Source of the DNA: Gammaproteobacteria bacterium
Lineage (GTDB): Bacteria > Pseudomonadota > Gammaproteobacteria > SZUA-140
DNA: 57,178 nucleotides
Direction: 5' to 3'
Assembly: GCA_021648525.1 (NCBI GenBank)
Contig: JAKISP010000025.1
Coordinates: 1-57,178 of the forward strand
Shown here in pieces: positions 26,139 through 35,222 of this stretch; within the stretch, counting starts at the first letter, position 1; each line of letters begins with the position of its first letter. The notes below the pieces were generated by a model that saw nothing but the letters and a program-made list of their open reading frames with translations, was not told the DNA's origin and made no database searches. The translations under genes were made by a program, and so were the position numbers.

Positions 26139-27053
26139 ATGAATTTTCAGCAATTGCGATATATCCGTGAGGTTGAGCGTTGTGGTCTCAACATCTCAAA
26201 CGCCGCTGAGGTGCTGCACACTGCCCAGCCGGGGGTGAGTCATCAGATTCGCCAGCTTGAAGAGGAGCTGAATGTGCAGATTTTTGAGCGCAACGGTAAG
26301 CGGCTGGTCGGCGTGACTCAGCCGGGGCGGGCGGTACTGGCAATGGCCGAGCGGGTGCTGCGCGAACTGGAGCATATCAAGCAGGTGGGTTTTGAATTTA
26401 CCCATGAGGCGAGTGGTAGCCTTTCGATCGCGACGACTCACACCCAGGCCTGTTATGCGCTGCCGCCGGTGATCAAACGTTTTACCGAGTTATACCCCAA
26501 TGTGCGCTTGCACCTGCATCAAGGCAGTCCGACGCAGATCGCGCAGCTTGCGGCATCGGGCGTGGCAGACATCGCAATCGCCACCGAAGGGATCGATCTC
26601 GATGAAGAGCTGGCGATGATGCCCTGTTTTCAGTGGAACCGCAGTGTGATTGCGCCCCTTGGGCACCCCATTCTGGCAACGGCGCCGTTGACGCTGGCGG
26701 CAATCGCCAGTTATCCGATTGTGACTTATGATTTTGCCTATGCAGGTCGAAGCAAGATTAATCGGGCATTTGAGGATGCGGGGTTAAGGCCCAATATGGT
26801 GTTGACCGCACTTGATGCGGATGTGATTAAGACCTATGTGAAATTAGGGTTAGGCATAGGGCTGTTGGCCTCAATGGCCTATGATCCTGAACGTGATAGT
26901 GCGCTGGGGGTGGTGGATGCAGCACATCTGTTTGAGGCGAGCACCACTCATATCGGGATTCGTCGTGGCAGCTATCTGCGCGGTTTTCACTATGCCTTTA
27001 TTGAGATGTTTGCGCCGCACCTGGATCGTAGGGGGGTTGATGCCGCGATGTAG
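26139..27053 (+). CDS. cysB: CysB-type LysR-family transcriptional regulator
   Basis: 304 residues. The N-terminal winged helix-turn-helix is MNFQQLRYIREVERCGLNIS, AAEVLHTAQPGVSHQIRQLE, close to CysB (QQLRY...QPGVSKHI) although with QPGVSH. The C-terminal sensor domain has TTHTQACYALPPVIKRF, the sulfate/O-acetylserine pocket segment of CysB proteins, and LGLGIGLLASMAYDP. It is about 20 residues shorter than the enteric protein at the C terminus. Divergent from the tauE-cysI-cysH unit, it most likely activates these genes under sulfur limitation. Confidence 0.92.
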   Translation: MNFQQLRYIREVERCGLNISNAAEVLHTAQPGVSHQIRQLEEELNVQIFERNGKRLVGVTQPGRAVLAMAERVLRELEHIKQVGFEFTHEASGSLSIATTHTQACYALPPVIKRFTELYPNVRLHLHQGSPTQIAQLAASGVADIAIATEGIDLDEELAMMPCFQWNRSVIAPLGHPILATAPLTLAAIASYPIVTYDFAYAGRSKINRAFEDAGLRPNMVLTALDADVIKTYVKLGLGIGLLASMAYDPERDSALGVVDAAHLFEASTTHIGIRRGSYLRGFHYAFIEMFAPHLDRRGVDAAM

Positions 27054-27080
27054 GTGCCCTCTGGATTGCGCTCAGAAAAG

Positions 27081-28964
27081 TTACTCCAGATTGTTAATGA
27101 ACTTTTCGAGCCGGGGTATCCCAGCGAAGTCGTGTTGAATGGTTTGCAGGCTTATCAGGGTTTCATGGGCGAGTTGTTTATGACCGCTGAGCGCATAGGC
27201 GCTACCGAGCAAATAGACCAGGTGGGCGTCTTTTGGTAGTTGTTTTTCCGCTTTCTTAAAATATGATACTGCATCATCGAATCTACGATAGTGCATCATG
27301 ATCTGTCCAGCCCACTTGTTACCGAGACCGCTGTTTTTTAACTTTAACGACTGCTTGATAAGTACCAGTGCCGGCTCGAACAGTGCTTGTTCCATGCGGT
27401 TTTTGGCGGCTAGAAGATAGTAACTGGCGTAATAGGGGGCGGCTTTAATCAGCGCCTGATATTCGCGAAATGCCAGCCCATGTTCGCCTGCTAGTTGGTA
27501 ATGTTGTGCCATTTCGCTATGTGCCTGCACAAAGTTCAGCTCGTTTTTTTCTAGCTGGTAGGCAACCTCTTCCGCATAGGTGGCTGGCTGGAAATTATCG
27601 AAACCACTGCCTGATTCTGATGGCGGGGTGAATGGCCAATGATCCATTAGCTTCATGGTGCGCAACATCCCGATGGCACGGTCGAGGTCGGTAACCGGCC
27701 AGTTTTTCGCATAGTATGCAGGCGGTTTTATTCTTTCTGTCGGCCACTCTGCAGTGATCAATCGGTGTTGCTGCATGCTGTCAAAGAACGCGTTGGCAAT
27801 TAACGCGTAGCCCTCTACGGTAGGATGCAGATGTTCCAGCATTAAGCTGGCGCCAATCAGGCCGTTCGGTGATGCCTTTTCAAAATAGGATTGCATCGGC
27901 ACCACTGGCACATTAAATTTAGCAGCGGTTTCCCGAATGATTTTGTTAAACGCTTGCGGGGCGCGAAACCGCAGCGCATCCAGGTCTTTCGCGCGATAGT
28001 AGGCTGCGCGTGCCTGCGCATATTGACCTTCTGCCTCAAGCACCTGTGCCTGCTGAAAAATAATATCGGCAGGCGGGTAGCGATCGGTGGCGACTGAAAC
28101 AAACGGTGCGTGGTCACGCACGTTACTTACGAGCTCACTGATAATAACGGGCACATTCGCGGCATGTGCCCGTTCGAAAATCTCTTCCAGGTTTTGCTGA
28201 TAGTGTTGTTTGGCACGACGATACGTTGCACTATTGTAGACCACATTTTGCTCGCCAATCATCTCTCCCATCAGGGTAACGTACTCGCTATGTGCGGGCG
28301 CTGCCGAGCGTAATGTGGCGAGCCAGCGCTGGAAATCGCTAGTGACATCCCGAATCCATTGCACTGCCTTGAAATTTAACGCCGCCAGATAGCTTTTTAT
28401 TATCCAGCGTGACGACCCCAGTGACTCTGTTGAGGCTGCTCCTAGCGCACCGTAAAACTCGTTATGCCCAGAATAAATCAGAATGGCATCGGGTTTCTGT
28501 TCAAGGACTTCATCCATAAAATCAAGCAGGCTGTGGCTATTTAATGCGGCGATGCCGGTGTTGACGACTTCAATCTGTTTACCGGGAAAAGTATCTGTGA
28601 GACGTTGGTTGAGCAGGCGAGACGATAGTACATTGTTTGAATAGGGCCACCCAGCGACCGTTGAACCACCCAGCATGAAGATACGATAACCGTTTGCAGG
28701 CTTGTTTTTCAGGAAGAAGGTGTTGACAGGGAGGGGAGTCCGACTCACTTGAGTAAAATAGCGTTTGGCAATACCCTGGTTGATGGCCAGGTATTCCGTG
28801 TCCGCGAAGTTATCCGGTGTCGGAACAAACAGGTTTAGATTATCACCGTAGTCGAAAAAACGCAGGCCGCCCTCCAGCAATACAAAGAAAAGCAGTGGAA
28901 AGAACAGCGTTAACAGCAGAAAGAGAGATCGTTTTTTTTTGCTGAGCGCTTTTTGCATCACCAT
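27081..28964 (-). CDS. Membrane-anchored SGNH/GDSL hydrolase with C-terminal TPR region
   Basis: 627 residues. A basic N terminus and one membrane segment (LFLLLTLFFPLLFFVLLEGG, residues 14-33) place the rest outside the inner membrane. SGNH blocks are visible: LGGSTVAGW (block I Ser, residue 101), the asparagine block YSGHNEFYGALG, and the final EHLHPTVEGY with the catalytic His. Residues about 450-620 consist of helical pairs resembling TPR repeats (AFREYQALIKAAPYYASYY, AVSYFKKAEKQLP). Such enzymes remove or transfer acyl groups on sugars or glycolipids. Similar proteins often accompany NodU/CmcH carbamoyltransferase, DUF5989 and SxtJ genes, which lie 1.5 kb away in the same orientation. 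Confidence 0.85.
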   Translation of the reverse strand: MVMQKALSKKKRSLFLLLTLFFPLLFFVLLEGGLRFFDYGDNLNLFVPTPDNFADTEYLAINQGIAKRYFTQVSRTPLPVNTFFLKNKPANGYRIFMLGGSTVAGWPYSNNVLSSRLLNQRLTDTFPGKQIEVVNTGIAALNSHSLLDFMDEVLEQKPDAILIYSGHNEFYGALGAASTESLGSSRWIIKSYLAALNFKAVQWIRDVTSDFQRWLATLRSAAPAHSEYVTLMGEMIGEQNVVYNSATYRRAKQHYQQNLEEIFERAHAANVPVIISELVSNVRDHAPFVSVATDRYPPADIIFQQAQVLEAEGQYAQARAAYYRAKDLDALRFRAPQAFNKIIRETAAKFNVPVVPMQSYFEKASPNGLIGASLMLEHLHPTVEGYALIANAFFDSMQQHRLITAEWPTERIKPPAYYAKNWPVTDLDRAIGMLRTMKLMDHWPFTPPSESGSGFDNFQPATYAEEVAYQLEKNELNFVQAHSEMAQHYQLAGEHGLAFREYQALIKAAPYYASYYLLAAKNRMEQALFEPALVLIKQSLKLKNSGLGNKWAGQIMMHYRRFDDAVSYFKKAEKQLPKDAHLVYLLGSAYALSGHKQLAHETLISLQTIQHDFAGIPRLEKFINNLE

Positions 28965-29170
28965 ATGTGGCTAGAATACTGGCGGTTCTGCATGATAGCA
29001 AGATCGATTGCAGCTTATCAGCCTTAACCACCGGCAATAGCACCATCACAATAATCCCTTGTAGAGTCCTGCTGTCAAAACCATTGCCACTATTCAGGCA
29101 TCCATTGATTTTGATAAATTAATCACATCAGAGAGAAAATGCAGGTGAGCAGAGGGCTGTATATGGGGCT

Positions 29171-29185
29171 ATACCTTAAAGGTAT
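29171..29185. promoter_or_regulatory. Palindrome upstream of the Gly/Trp-rich secreted protein gene
   Basis: ATACCTT-A-AAGGTAT is a perfect 7+1+7 inverted repeat about 50 bases before the start at 29237, a plausible operator position. No matching regulator can be named. Confidence 0.4.
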
Positions 29186-29236
29186 AAAATAAGCATATAT
29201 TTTAATATTTTTTGTGAAGTTGCCGATACACTGTTT

Positions 29237-30370
29237 ATGAGACAGATTCAGCGATATTTACAATTCCCCTGCTGGGCAAAAGCGGTTATGCAAAATATCA
29301 CGGCGGCCGTGATGTTATTGCTGTTCTCTGCAGGTATCTCGACAGGCGCAGATTTTACCCTTGACTGGCAGAATGATGAAGTCGGCGGGGGCGTGTCGCG
29401 CATCAATAATGGTGGCCGTTTTTCTGCAACTTCATATACGGCCTGCAATATGTCGTACATTGCGAATTCAGGCTGTGCCGGCGGCGACTTTGGGTTTAAC
29501 GATTTTTCTGGGCTTGCTGCAGAACATGATGACGGCAGCGCCTTTTTTCAGGAAGAGCTGTTTGATAGCAGTGACGGACAGCGTTATTTCCACGTGATTG
29601 TCGGTGACTATACCACCGATGATATGGTGTTAGAGTATTTCATTAAGGCAAATGCTAATAGTAATCAATGGGATAATGGTATTTTTGGCGTTTTTGGCAG
29701 TGGTAACATCAGTGCTTCATTCTCTCTGGGGCAGGCTGGTAACGGTGCGGCCGCTATTGACCAGCCGTATAGTGCAGACTCCAGTTTGACCGGCACTGGC
29801 TCAGCCAATCCCAACAGCATCATTATGCGCCAGTTAGTCAAAGATAGTGCCAGCCCCAGCTTTAGCATTGATTTCATCAAGGACCGCTTTCTTTACAAAC
29901 CAAAGCTGATTCATACCAATGGGGGGGTGGATGGCTTTGAGGCCCTCACTGTCATCGACATGAGCAACTCGCTCTATACGGATATAACACCGGTTGATGA
30001 AAATGCGGATTTTGACAATATTCTTACACTAACAGACCCGCTCAAATATGAGACTGCGGGTGATTATAATGTCGACATTCCAAATCCAGAATATACAAGC
30101 ACCATGACGGAAATTCGTGAGTTCACCGCAGGTGGTTTTACCTATACGCCTGGGAGTGGTACGGGTGGCAGTGGGGGTACCTATAACTATATCGACTCGG
30201 CAGATAATGCAAACCCCGCCTATAATCCGCTCAACACTGACTGGGTCTCTTTCTGTGACGTTTCGCAAAACGTCAATTGGAGCGGCAATGGAGCCTGTAC
30301 AAATGGTGATGGGAGTGGTGGTGGTTGGGGTGGTGGTTGGGGTGGTGGTGGTTGGGGCGGCTGGCGATGA
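29237..30370 (+). CDS. Secreted protein of unknown function with a Gly/Trp-rich C-terminal tail
   Basis: 377 residues. A long N-terminal signal region (MQNITAAVMLLLFSAGISTGA, residues about 18-38, cleavage near 38) directs export. The mature protein begins DFTLDWQND, is acidic, rich in Gly, Asn, Ser and Asp, and holds four to six cysteines that could form disulfides. It ends in a repetitive tail GGGWGGGWGGGGWGGWR encoded by repeated GGTGGTTGG units. There is no recognised domain, lipobox or PEP-CTERM. It sits on the opposite strand between the SGNH hydrolase and the carbamoyltransferase. A structural surface or matrix protein is possible but unsupported. The start could also be ATG 29288. Confidence 0.7.
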   Translation: MRQIQRYLQFPCWAKAVMQNITAAVMLLLFSAGISTGADFTLDWQNDEVGGGVSRINNGGRFSATSYTACNMSYIANSGCAGGDFGFNDFSGLAAEHDDGSAFFQEELFDSSDGQRYFHVIVGDYTTDDMVLEYFIKANANSNQWDNGIFGVFGSGNISASFSLGQAGNGAAAIDQPYSADSSLTGTGSANPNSIIMRQLVKDSASPSFSIDFIKDRFLYKPKLIHTNGGVDGFEALTVIDMSNSLYTDITPVDENADFDNILTLTDPLKYETAGDYNVDIPNPEYTSTMTEIREFTAGGFTYTPGSGTGGSGGTYNYIDSADNANPAYNPLNTDWVSFCDVSQNVNWSGNGACTNGDGSGGGWGGGWGGGGWGGWR

Positions 30371-30433
30371 AGAGTGTGTTAACCCGGTTTTTGATCTCAG
30401 GGGAAACAGCGTTACAAATTTGGTGTTAAAAAG

Positions 30434-32227
30434 TCATTTGGGTTTAAGCAGCCGAACTTCCCCGATATAGAGTTCATCCATCGCTGTTTTCTGAAAGCAG
30501 TGGTATGCCTCTTCTGGTGTGCAGACGATCGGTTCTCCGCGCACATTGAACGATGTGTTCACTACTATGCCATAGCCGGTTAGTTGTTTGAAATGCTGAA
30601 TGAGACGATGGTAGCGTGGGTTTGTTGCAGCATCGACTGTTTGGATACGTGCGGAGTGATCCACATGGGTTACTGCAGGGATATCCGACCTTGCGAGATT
30701 GACCCGCGCTAGTCCTGCTACCGAGCGCTCTTCAGTGGTGAGTTGACGCCATCGCGACTGGCACACTGGCGCGACCAGCAGCATATAGGGGCTATCACCC
30801 GCCAGCTCGAAATACTCCGAGGCATCTTCCGCAAGCACTGATGGCGCAAACGGTCGGAACGATTCGCGAAACTTGATCTTGAGATTCATCACTGCCTGGG
30901 TCTGCGCTGAGCGTGGGTCAGCGAGGATACTGCGTGCCCCAAGTGCGCGCGGGCCGAATTCCATTCGTCCCTGAAACCAGCCAATAACCTTGCCATCCGC
31001 CAGTGCCTGCGCGGCATGCTCAATCATGCTCTGCTCATCGAGTGCTTGATATTGCGCACCGAGTTTGTCGAGCCGCTGCATGATATCGGTATTATCGAAT
31101 GATGGGCCAAGAAAACTACCCTGCATGCTATCGCCACCAAGGGCTGCATGAGTCGTTGTACGGGGTTTCTGGTGGTGCAGGTGATAGCCAGTGAGGGCTG
31201 CACCGATGGCGCCACCAGCATCCCCTGCCGCGGGCTGAATCCAGATGTTATCAAATATTTTTGACTGTAATAATTTGCCGTTAGCAACACTGTTTAGTGC
31301 AACACCCCCTGCCATGCAGAGGTGCTCGATACCGTACTCTTGTCTGAGCGCAGCAGCTAGTTTTAAGATTACCTCTTCTGTAACCACCTGGATTGATCGT
31401 GCCAGATTCATATCCATCTGTGTGATCTCGGATTCGGGCGCGCGTGGGCCGCGTCCGAAGAGGCGCTCGAAGTGACGGCTGGTCATGGTGAGTCCGGTGC
31501 AATAATTGAAATAGCGCATGTTGAGATGAAACGAGCCATCATCATGGATATCAATCAGGTGTTTGCGGATCAGGTCGGCGTAAACAGGTTTTCCATAGGG
31601 GGCAAGCCCCATCAATTTATATTCCCCTGAATTGACCTTGAAGCCGGTGAAGTAGGTGAAAGCCGAATAGAGCAGCCCCAGGGAATGAGGGAAGTGGATC
31701 TCCTTGAGCGGCTGGATAGTATTCCCTTCGCCGAGCATGACCGATGTTGTTGCCCATTCACCGACACCATCCATGATCAGGATCAGCGCCCTGTTAAACG
31801 GAGACGGGTAAAACGCTGATGCGGCGTGCGACAGATGGTGCTCTGAGAATAGCAGCTTTTCCGCTGAAAATTGCGGTGCTAATGTTTGCAGTTCACGTAC
31901 TAGCAGCCGCTTCTGGAATAGTTTTTCTTTCAGCCAGATGGGCATGGCTGTCATAAATGAGCGAAAGCCCATTGGCGCGAATGCGTGGTAGGTCTCCAGC
32001 AGGCGTTCGAATTTCAGGAAGGGTTTATCATAAAAGACGACGTTGTCGATCTCATCAAGCGAGATCCCCGCCTCTGCAAGACAATATTGAGCTGCCTGTA
32101 GCGGAAAACCTGCATAGTGTTTTTGACGACAGAAGCGCTCTTCCTGCGCGGCGGCGACGACCTTGCCATCGTTGATTAGAGCGGCAGCACTATCGTGATA
32201 ATAGGCAGAGATGCCTAGTATCCACAC
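30434..32227 (-). CDS. NodU/CmcH-family carbamoyltransferase
   Basis: About 597 residues. The start is GTG 32225-32227, one base after the DUF5989 stop, giving the family's usual beginning (V/M-W-ILGISAYYHDSAAALI); an upstream in-frame start would overlap DUF5989. The N-terminal Kae1/HSP70-like domain has EERFCRQKH, the metal-binding H in FSEHHLSHAASAF, MDGVGEWATTSV and LCMAGGVALNSVANG. The C-terminal carbamoyl-phosphate domain has FGPRALGARSILADPR, KFRESFRPFAPSV and NTSFNVRGEPIVCTPEEA. It transfers carbamoyl from carbamoyl phosphate to a hydroxyl of a sugar, glycolipid or secondary metabolite. The acceptor is unknown. Confidence 0.93.
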   Translation of the reverse strand: MWILGISAYYHDSAAALINDGKVVAAAQEERFCRQKHYAGFPLQAAQYCLAEAGISLDEIDNVVFYDKPFLKFERLLETYHAFAPMGFRSFMTAMPIWLKEKLFQKRLLVRELQTLAPQFSAEKLLFSEHHLSHAASAFYPSPFNRALILIMDGVGEWATTSVMLGEGNTIQPLKEIHFPHSLGLLYSAFTYFTGFKVNSGEYKLMGLAPYGKPVYADLIRKHLIDIHDDGSFHLNMRYFNYCTGLTMTSRHFERLFGRGPRAPESEITQMDMNLARSIQVVTEEVILKLAAALRQEYGIEHLCMAGGVALNSVANGKLLQSKIFDNIWIQPAAGDAGGAIGAALTGYHLHHQKPRTTTHAALGGDSMQGSFLGPSFDNTDIMQRLDKLGAQYQALDEQSMIEHAAQALADGKVIGWFQGRMEFGPRALGARSILADPRSAQTQAVMNLKIKFRESFRPFAPSVLAEDASEYFELAGDSPYMLLVAPVCQSRWRQLTTEERSVAGLARVNLARSDIPAVTHVDHSARIQTVDAATNPRYHRLIQHFKQLTGYGIVVNTSFNVRGEPIVCTPEEAYHCFQKTAMDELYIGEVRLLKPK

Positions 32228-32228
32228 C

Positions 32229-32378
32229 TCAAAAAACCGTATAGATGAAAGGGGCGAGCGCGCTGCCCTGCACAAAGACAATCATCCCACCCAGTAGTAA
32301 CAGTACGAGGATCACTGGCAGTAACCAGAATTTCTTGCGAGCCCTCATAAAGCCCCATAATTCACAAAGAAACGCCAT
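32229..32378 (-). CDS. DUF5989-family small membrane protein (49 aa)
   Basis: Starting at ATG 32376-32378 the frame reads MAFLCELWGFMRARKKFWL, then a single membrane helix (LLPVILVLLLLGGMIVFV), and ends GSALAPFIYTVF with TGA at 32229-32231. This is the complete and typical pattern of DUF5989, a roughly 50-residue family found beside NodU/CmcH carbamoyltransferases and SxtJ. The start shares one base with the sxtJ stop (TAATG), and the stop is followed after one base by the carbamoyltransferase GTG, so all three are translationally coupled. Biochemical role unknown; it may anchor the carbamoyltransferase at the membrane. Confidence 0.88.
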   Translation of the reverse strand: MAFLCELWGFMRARKKFWLLPVILVLLLLGGMIVFVQGSALAPFIYTVF

Positions 32379-32764
32379 TAATACTGATTCCGCAATGACT
32401 GCGGGGTGATAACCTCGTTGCGTACCACCCAGGCGCTATCACAGGCGTCATGTTGCAGTTTCAATGCATCGCGATGTAGTAGGCGGAATAGCAGTGCCAT
32501 CGGCGTGATCAGTAGAAAAAAGATCACCACCAGTAGCAACCCGTTGTTGAGTTTTCCCAGCAGATGGCCGAGTGGCAGCCAGACCTTGAGCATGGGGCTA
32601 AATATTTGTGGTTTGAATATCGCAGATACGATGGCAACGGTGGCGATCAGCAATAACCCCCAGTGCGGCATCTCCCCTCCGTTTAACGGCCACAGGCCAA
32701 TGGCGGCAACGATAACCCCGAGGGCGATGCCAAGTTCTTTTTCCTGTCGATAGCCATGTGTCAT
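32378..32764 (-). CDS. SxtJ-family membrane protein
   Basis: 128 residues from ATG 32762-32764 (MTHGYRQEKELGIALGVI). Upstream in-frame codons lie inside topA and are not part of this protein. It has three hydrophobic segments and the family segments EKELGIALG, ALWPLNGG-like IGLWPLNGGEM, WLPLGHLLGKLNNGLLLVV and FFLLITPMALLFRL. SxtJ was named from saxitoxin clusters, but relatives occur widely with carbamoyltransferase and DUF5989 genes. It overlaps DUF5989 by one base and follows topA by 28 bases, so it may be transcribed from the topA promoter. Confidence 0.88.
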   Translation of the reverse strand: MTHGYRQEKELGIALGVIVAAIGLWPLNGGEMPHWGLLLIATVAIVSAIFKPQIFSPMLKVWLPLGHLLGKLNNGLLLVVIFFLLITPMALLFRLLHRDALKLQHDACDSAWVVRNEVITPQSLRNQY

Positions 32765-32792
32765 GATGATTTTACGCACCTTGCATACGCTG

Positions 32793-35111
32793 CTAAGACT
32801 CTTCAGTCGGGTTGCCTTCTTCATCGGCAGGCGCTGCGTAACCGCACTCTTTCTGCGGACACACCAGCTCAGTCCCTTTGCGCTTGGTGGTCTTAAGCGA
32901 CAGGATTGGCCAGTCACAATCGGGGCAAGGCCGTGCAATCGGCCTGTTCCAGATGGCGTAACTGCAATCGGGGTAACCACTACAGGAGAAGAAAATTTTT
33001 CCGTAGCGCGACTTGCGTTGCAAGATCGTCCCTTTTTTACATTCGGGGCATTCCACCTCGGTGTCGGCCGGTTGCTCGATCGGTTCGATATGTTTGCACT
33101 TGGGGTAGTTGCTGCAACCGATAAATTTGCCGTAGCGCCCATGGCGGATGATGAGATCCGATTCACAATCCGGGCAGTTACGCCCTTCGACCTTCTCAGG
33201 CTCAGTGCTTTCGCCATCGTCGCCGAGGTTGCGGGTGTAGTCGCATTCGGGGAAGGCGGTGCAGCCGATAAAGCGGCCACGTCGTCCAAGACGGATCGAG
33301 AGAGGCTGTTCACATTTAGGGCATTTTTCATCCATCGCTTCCTGGGTGACGTCTTTGCGCTGTACGCTGGCCTCTTTGTCGACCACCAGTGCCTTGAAGG
33401 GGGTCCAGAAGTCCTTCAACAGCGGAATCCATTCTTTTTCGCCGCGTGAGATCGCATCGAGTTCATCTTCGAGGTTCGCGGTAAAATTGTAATCGACGTA
33501 TTGGGTAAAGTGCTCGGTCAGAAATTTATTGACCACCCGGCCTACGTCGGTTGGCTTAAAGCGCTTCTTCTCCAGCTCAACATAGTCGCGCGCCTGTAGC
33601 GTTGAGATGATGCTCGCGTAGGTCGATGGTCGACCGATGCCGTGTTCTTCAAGCGTTTTCACCAGACTCGCTTCAGTGTAGCGCGGAGGTGGTTCAGTGA
33701 AATGCTGCTCGGGGCGAAGCTCAAGCAGTTTGACTTCATCGCCCTCTTTTAGCGGTGGCAGCAGTTTTTCATCATCGTTTTCTTTTTCTTTTTTATCATC
33801 CTGCCCTTCCTGGTAGACCGCCATAAAGCCGGGTTTGACGATGGTCGAACCAGTGGCGCGGAAAGTGTTGCCTTTGCCCGCGTTGAGATCGATGCCGACC
33901 ATATTAATAGTGGCGTGAACCATCTGACAGGCAACGGTACGCTTCCAGATCAGGCTGTAGAGCTTGTATTGATCTGCACTCAGTTTATCTTTGATCGATT
34001 CAGGATCAAGCGAGACCACGGTGGGTCGAATCGCCTCATGCGCTTCCTGTGCATTTTTGGACTTTGTTTTGTAGGTTTTCGGTTCATCTGGCAGATTTTC
34101 TTTGCCGTAGCGCTCCGTGATCAATTCACGCAGTTGCTCAACCGCCTCATTCGCGAGGTTGACCGAATCGGTACGCATGTAGCTGATCAGGCCGATCGCT
34201 TCATTACCAATATCGATACCTTCATAGAGCTGCTGCGCGGTGCGCATCGTGCGCTGCGCAGTGAAGCCGATTTTACGCGACGCCTCCTGTTGCAGAGTCG
34301 AGGTGGTGAACGGTGCGGCCGGGTTGCGACGACGCTGCTTCTTTTCGACCTTCTCAACGGTCAATTTGCCCGCGGCCGCTTTGTCGATCGCCTTATGTGC
34401 TTTGGCGGCGGTTTTTTCATCGGTGATGCTGAACTGCTCTAGCTTCTCACCTTTATAGTGGGTCAGTTTAGCGCTGAAGAACTCTTTTTTCTTTTTGTTA
34501 CTGGTTTGGAGGTCGGATTCCATGGTCCAGTATTCGCGTTTCTCAAAGCGCTCGATCTCATCTTCGCGTTCTGCAATCATGCGCAGTGCGGGGCTCTGTA
34601 CGCGTCCGGCGGATAGTCCGCGACGAATTTTTTTCCACAGTAATGGTGAAAGATTAAAACCTACCAGATAATCAAGCGCGCGACGTGCCTGTTGCGCATT
34701 GACCATGTCAATCGAAAGTTCGCGAGGGTTGGCGACCGCATCGTTGACCGCCTTTTTGGTGATCTCATTAAAGGCGATACGATAAACGTTGATGCCTTTG
34801 AATGCTTTTTTCTTTTTCAGGATTTCCAGCAGGTGCCATGAAATTGCCTCACCTTCCCTGTCCGGATCGGTTGCGAGATAGAGGTTTTCAGCCTTTTTCA
34901 GTGCCTTGACGATGGCATCGGTATGTTTGGCATTCTTTTCGATGAGTTGATATTTCATCGCAAAGTCATTTTCAGGGTCGACAGCACCCTCTTTCGGTAG
35001 CAAGTCACGCACATGGCCATATGAGGCGAGGATTTCAAAATCCTTGCCTAAATATTTTTTAAGCGTCTTTGACTTTGCCGGTGATTCTACGATGACAAGG
35101 TTTTTGCTCAT
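32793..35111 (-). CDS. topA: DNA topoisomerase I
   Basis: 772 residues, type IA topoisomerase. The TOPRIM domain starts MSKNLVIVESPAKSKTLKKYLG, with DPDREGEAISWHL holding the acidic triad. The catalytic tyrosine is in GLISYMRTDSVNLA. HEAIRPT and YTEASLVKTLEEHGIGRPSTYA are also conserved. The C terminus carries four CxxC zinc-ribbon modules (CPKCEQPLSIRLGRRG, CPDCESDLIIRHGRYG, CPECKKGTILQRKSRYG, CPDCDWPILSLK). It relaxes negative supercoils. Length is slightly below that of the E. coli enzyme. Downstream in the same direction lie sxtJ and DUF5989. Confidence 0.97.
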   Translation of the reverse strand: MSKNLVIVESPAKSKTLKKYLGKDFEILASYGHVRDLLPKEGAVDPENDFAMKYQLIEKNAKHTDAIVKALKKAENLYLATDPDREGEAISWHLLEILKKKKAFKGINVYRIAFNEITKKAVNDAVANPRELSIDMVNAQQARRALDYLVGFNLSPLLWKKIRRGLSAGRVQSPALRMIAEREDEIERFEKREYWTMESDLQTSNKKKKEFFSAKLTHYKGEKLEQFSITDEKTAAKAHKAIDKAAAGKLTVEKVEKKQRRRNPAAPFTTSTLQQEASRKIGFTAQRTMRTAQQLYEGIDIGNEAIGLISYMRTDSVNLANEAVEQLRELITERYGKENLPDEPKTYKTKSKNAQEAHEAIRPTVVSLDPESIKDKLSADQYKLYSLIWKRTVACQMVHATINMVGIDLNAGKGNTFRATGSTIVKPGFMAVYQEGQDDKKEKENDDEKLLPPLKEGDEVKLLELRPEQHFTEPPPRYTEASLVKTLEEHGIGRPSTYASIISTLQARDYVELEKKRFKPTDVGRVVNKFLTEHFTQYVDYNFTANLEDELDAISRGEKEWIPLLKDFWTPFKALVVDKEASVQRKDVTQEAMDEKCPKCEQPLSIRLGRRGRFIGCTAFPECDYTRNLGDDGESTEPEKVEGRNCPDCESDLIIRHGRYGKFIGCSNYPKCKHIEPIEQPADTEVECPECKKGTILQRKSRYGKIFFSCSGYPDCSYAIWNRPIARPCPDCDWPILSLKTTKRKGTELVCPQKECGYAAPADEEGNPTEES

Positions 35112-35222
35112 TCAGGTGCCGTACGTTATTAGGTTGATTGGTCGGTAAAAAACCGGGCTGATCACGCCGGATTACATATTATCCGGTTAGCGGCATGTTT
35201 CGCTGTGTGATTAAGTCGGACT

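Noticed and set aside
32765-33331. Long N-terminal extension of SxtJ into topA
   Set aside because: The extension is an antiphase reading of the topA zinc-finger region on the same strand; SxtJ begins at ATG 32764 with its normal N terminus.
33915-34442. 175-codon frame opposite topA
   Set aside because: Antisense shadow of a highly conserved gene, rich in Phe and Arg, no start signal.
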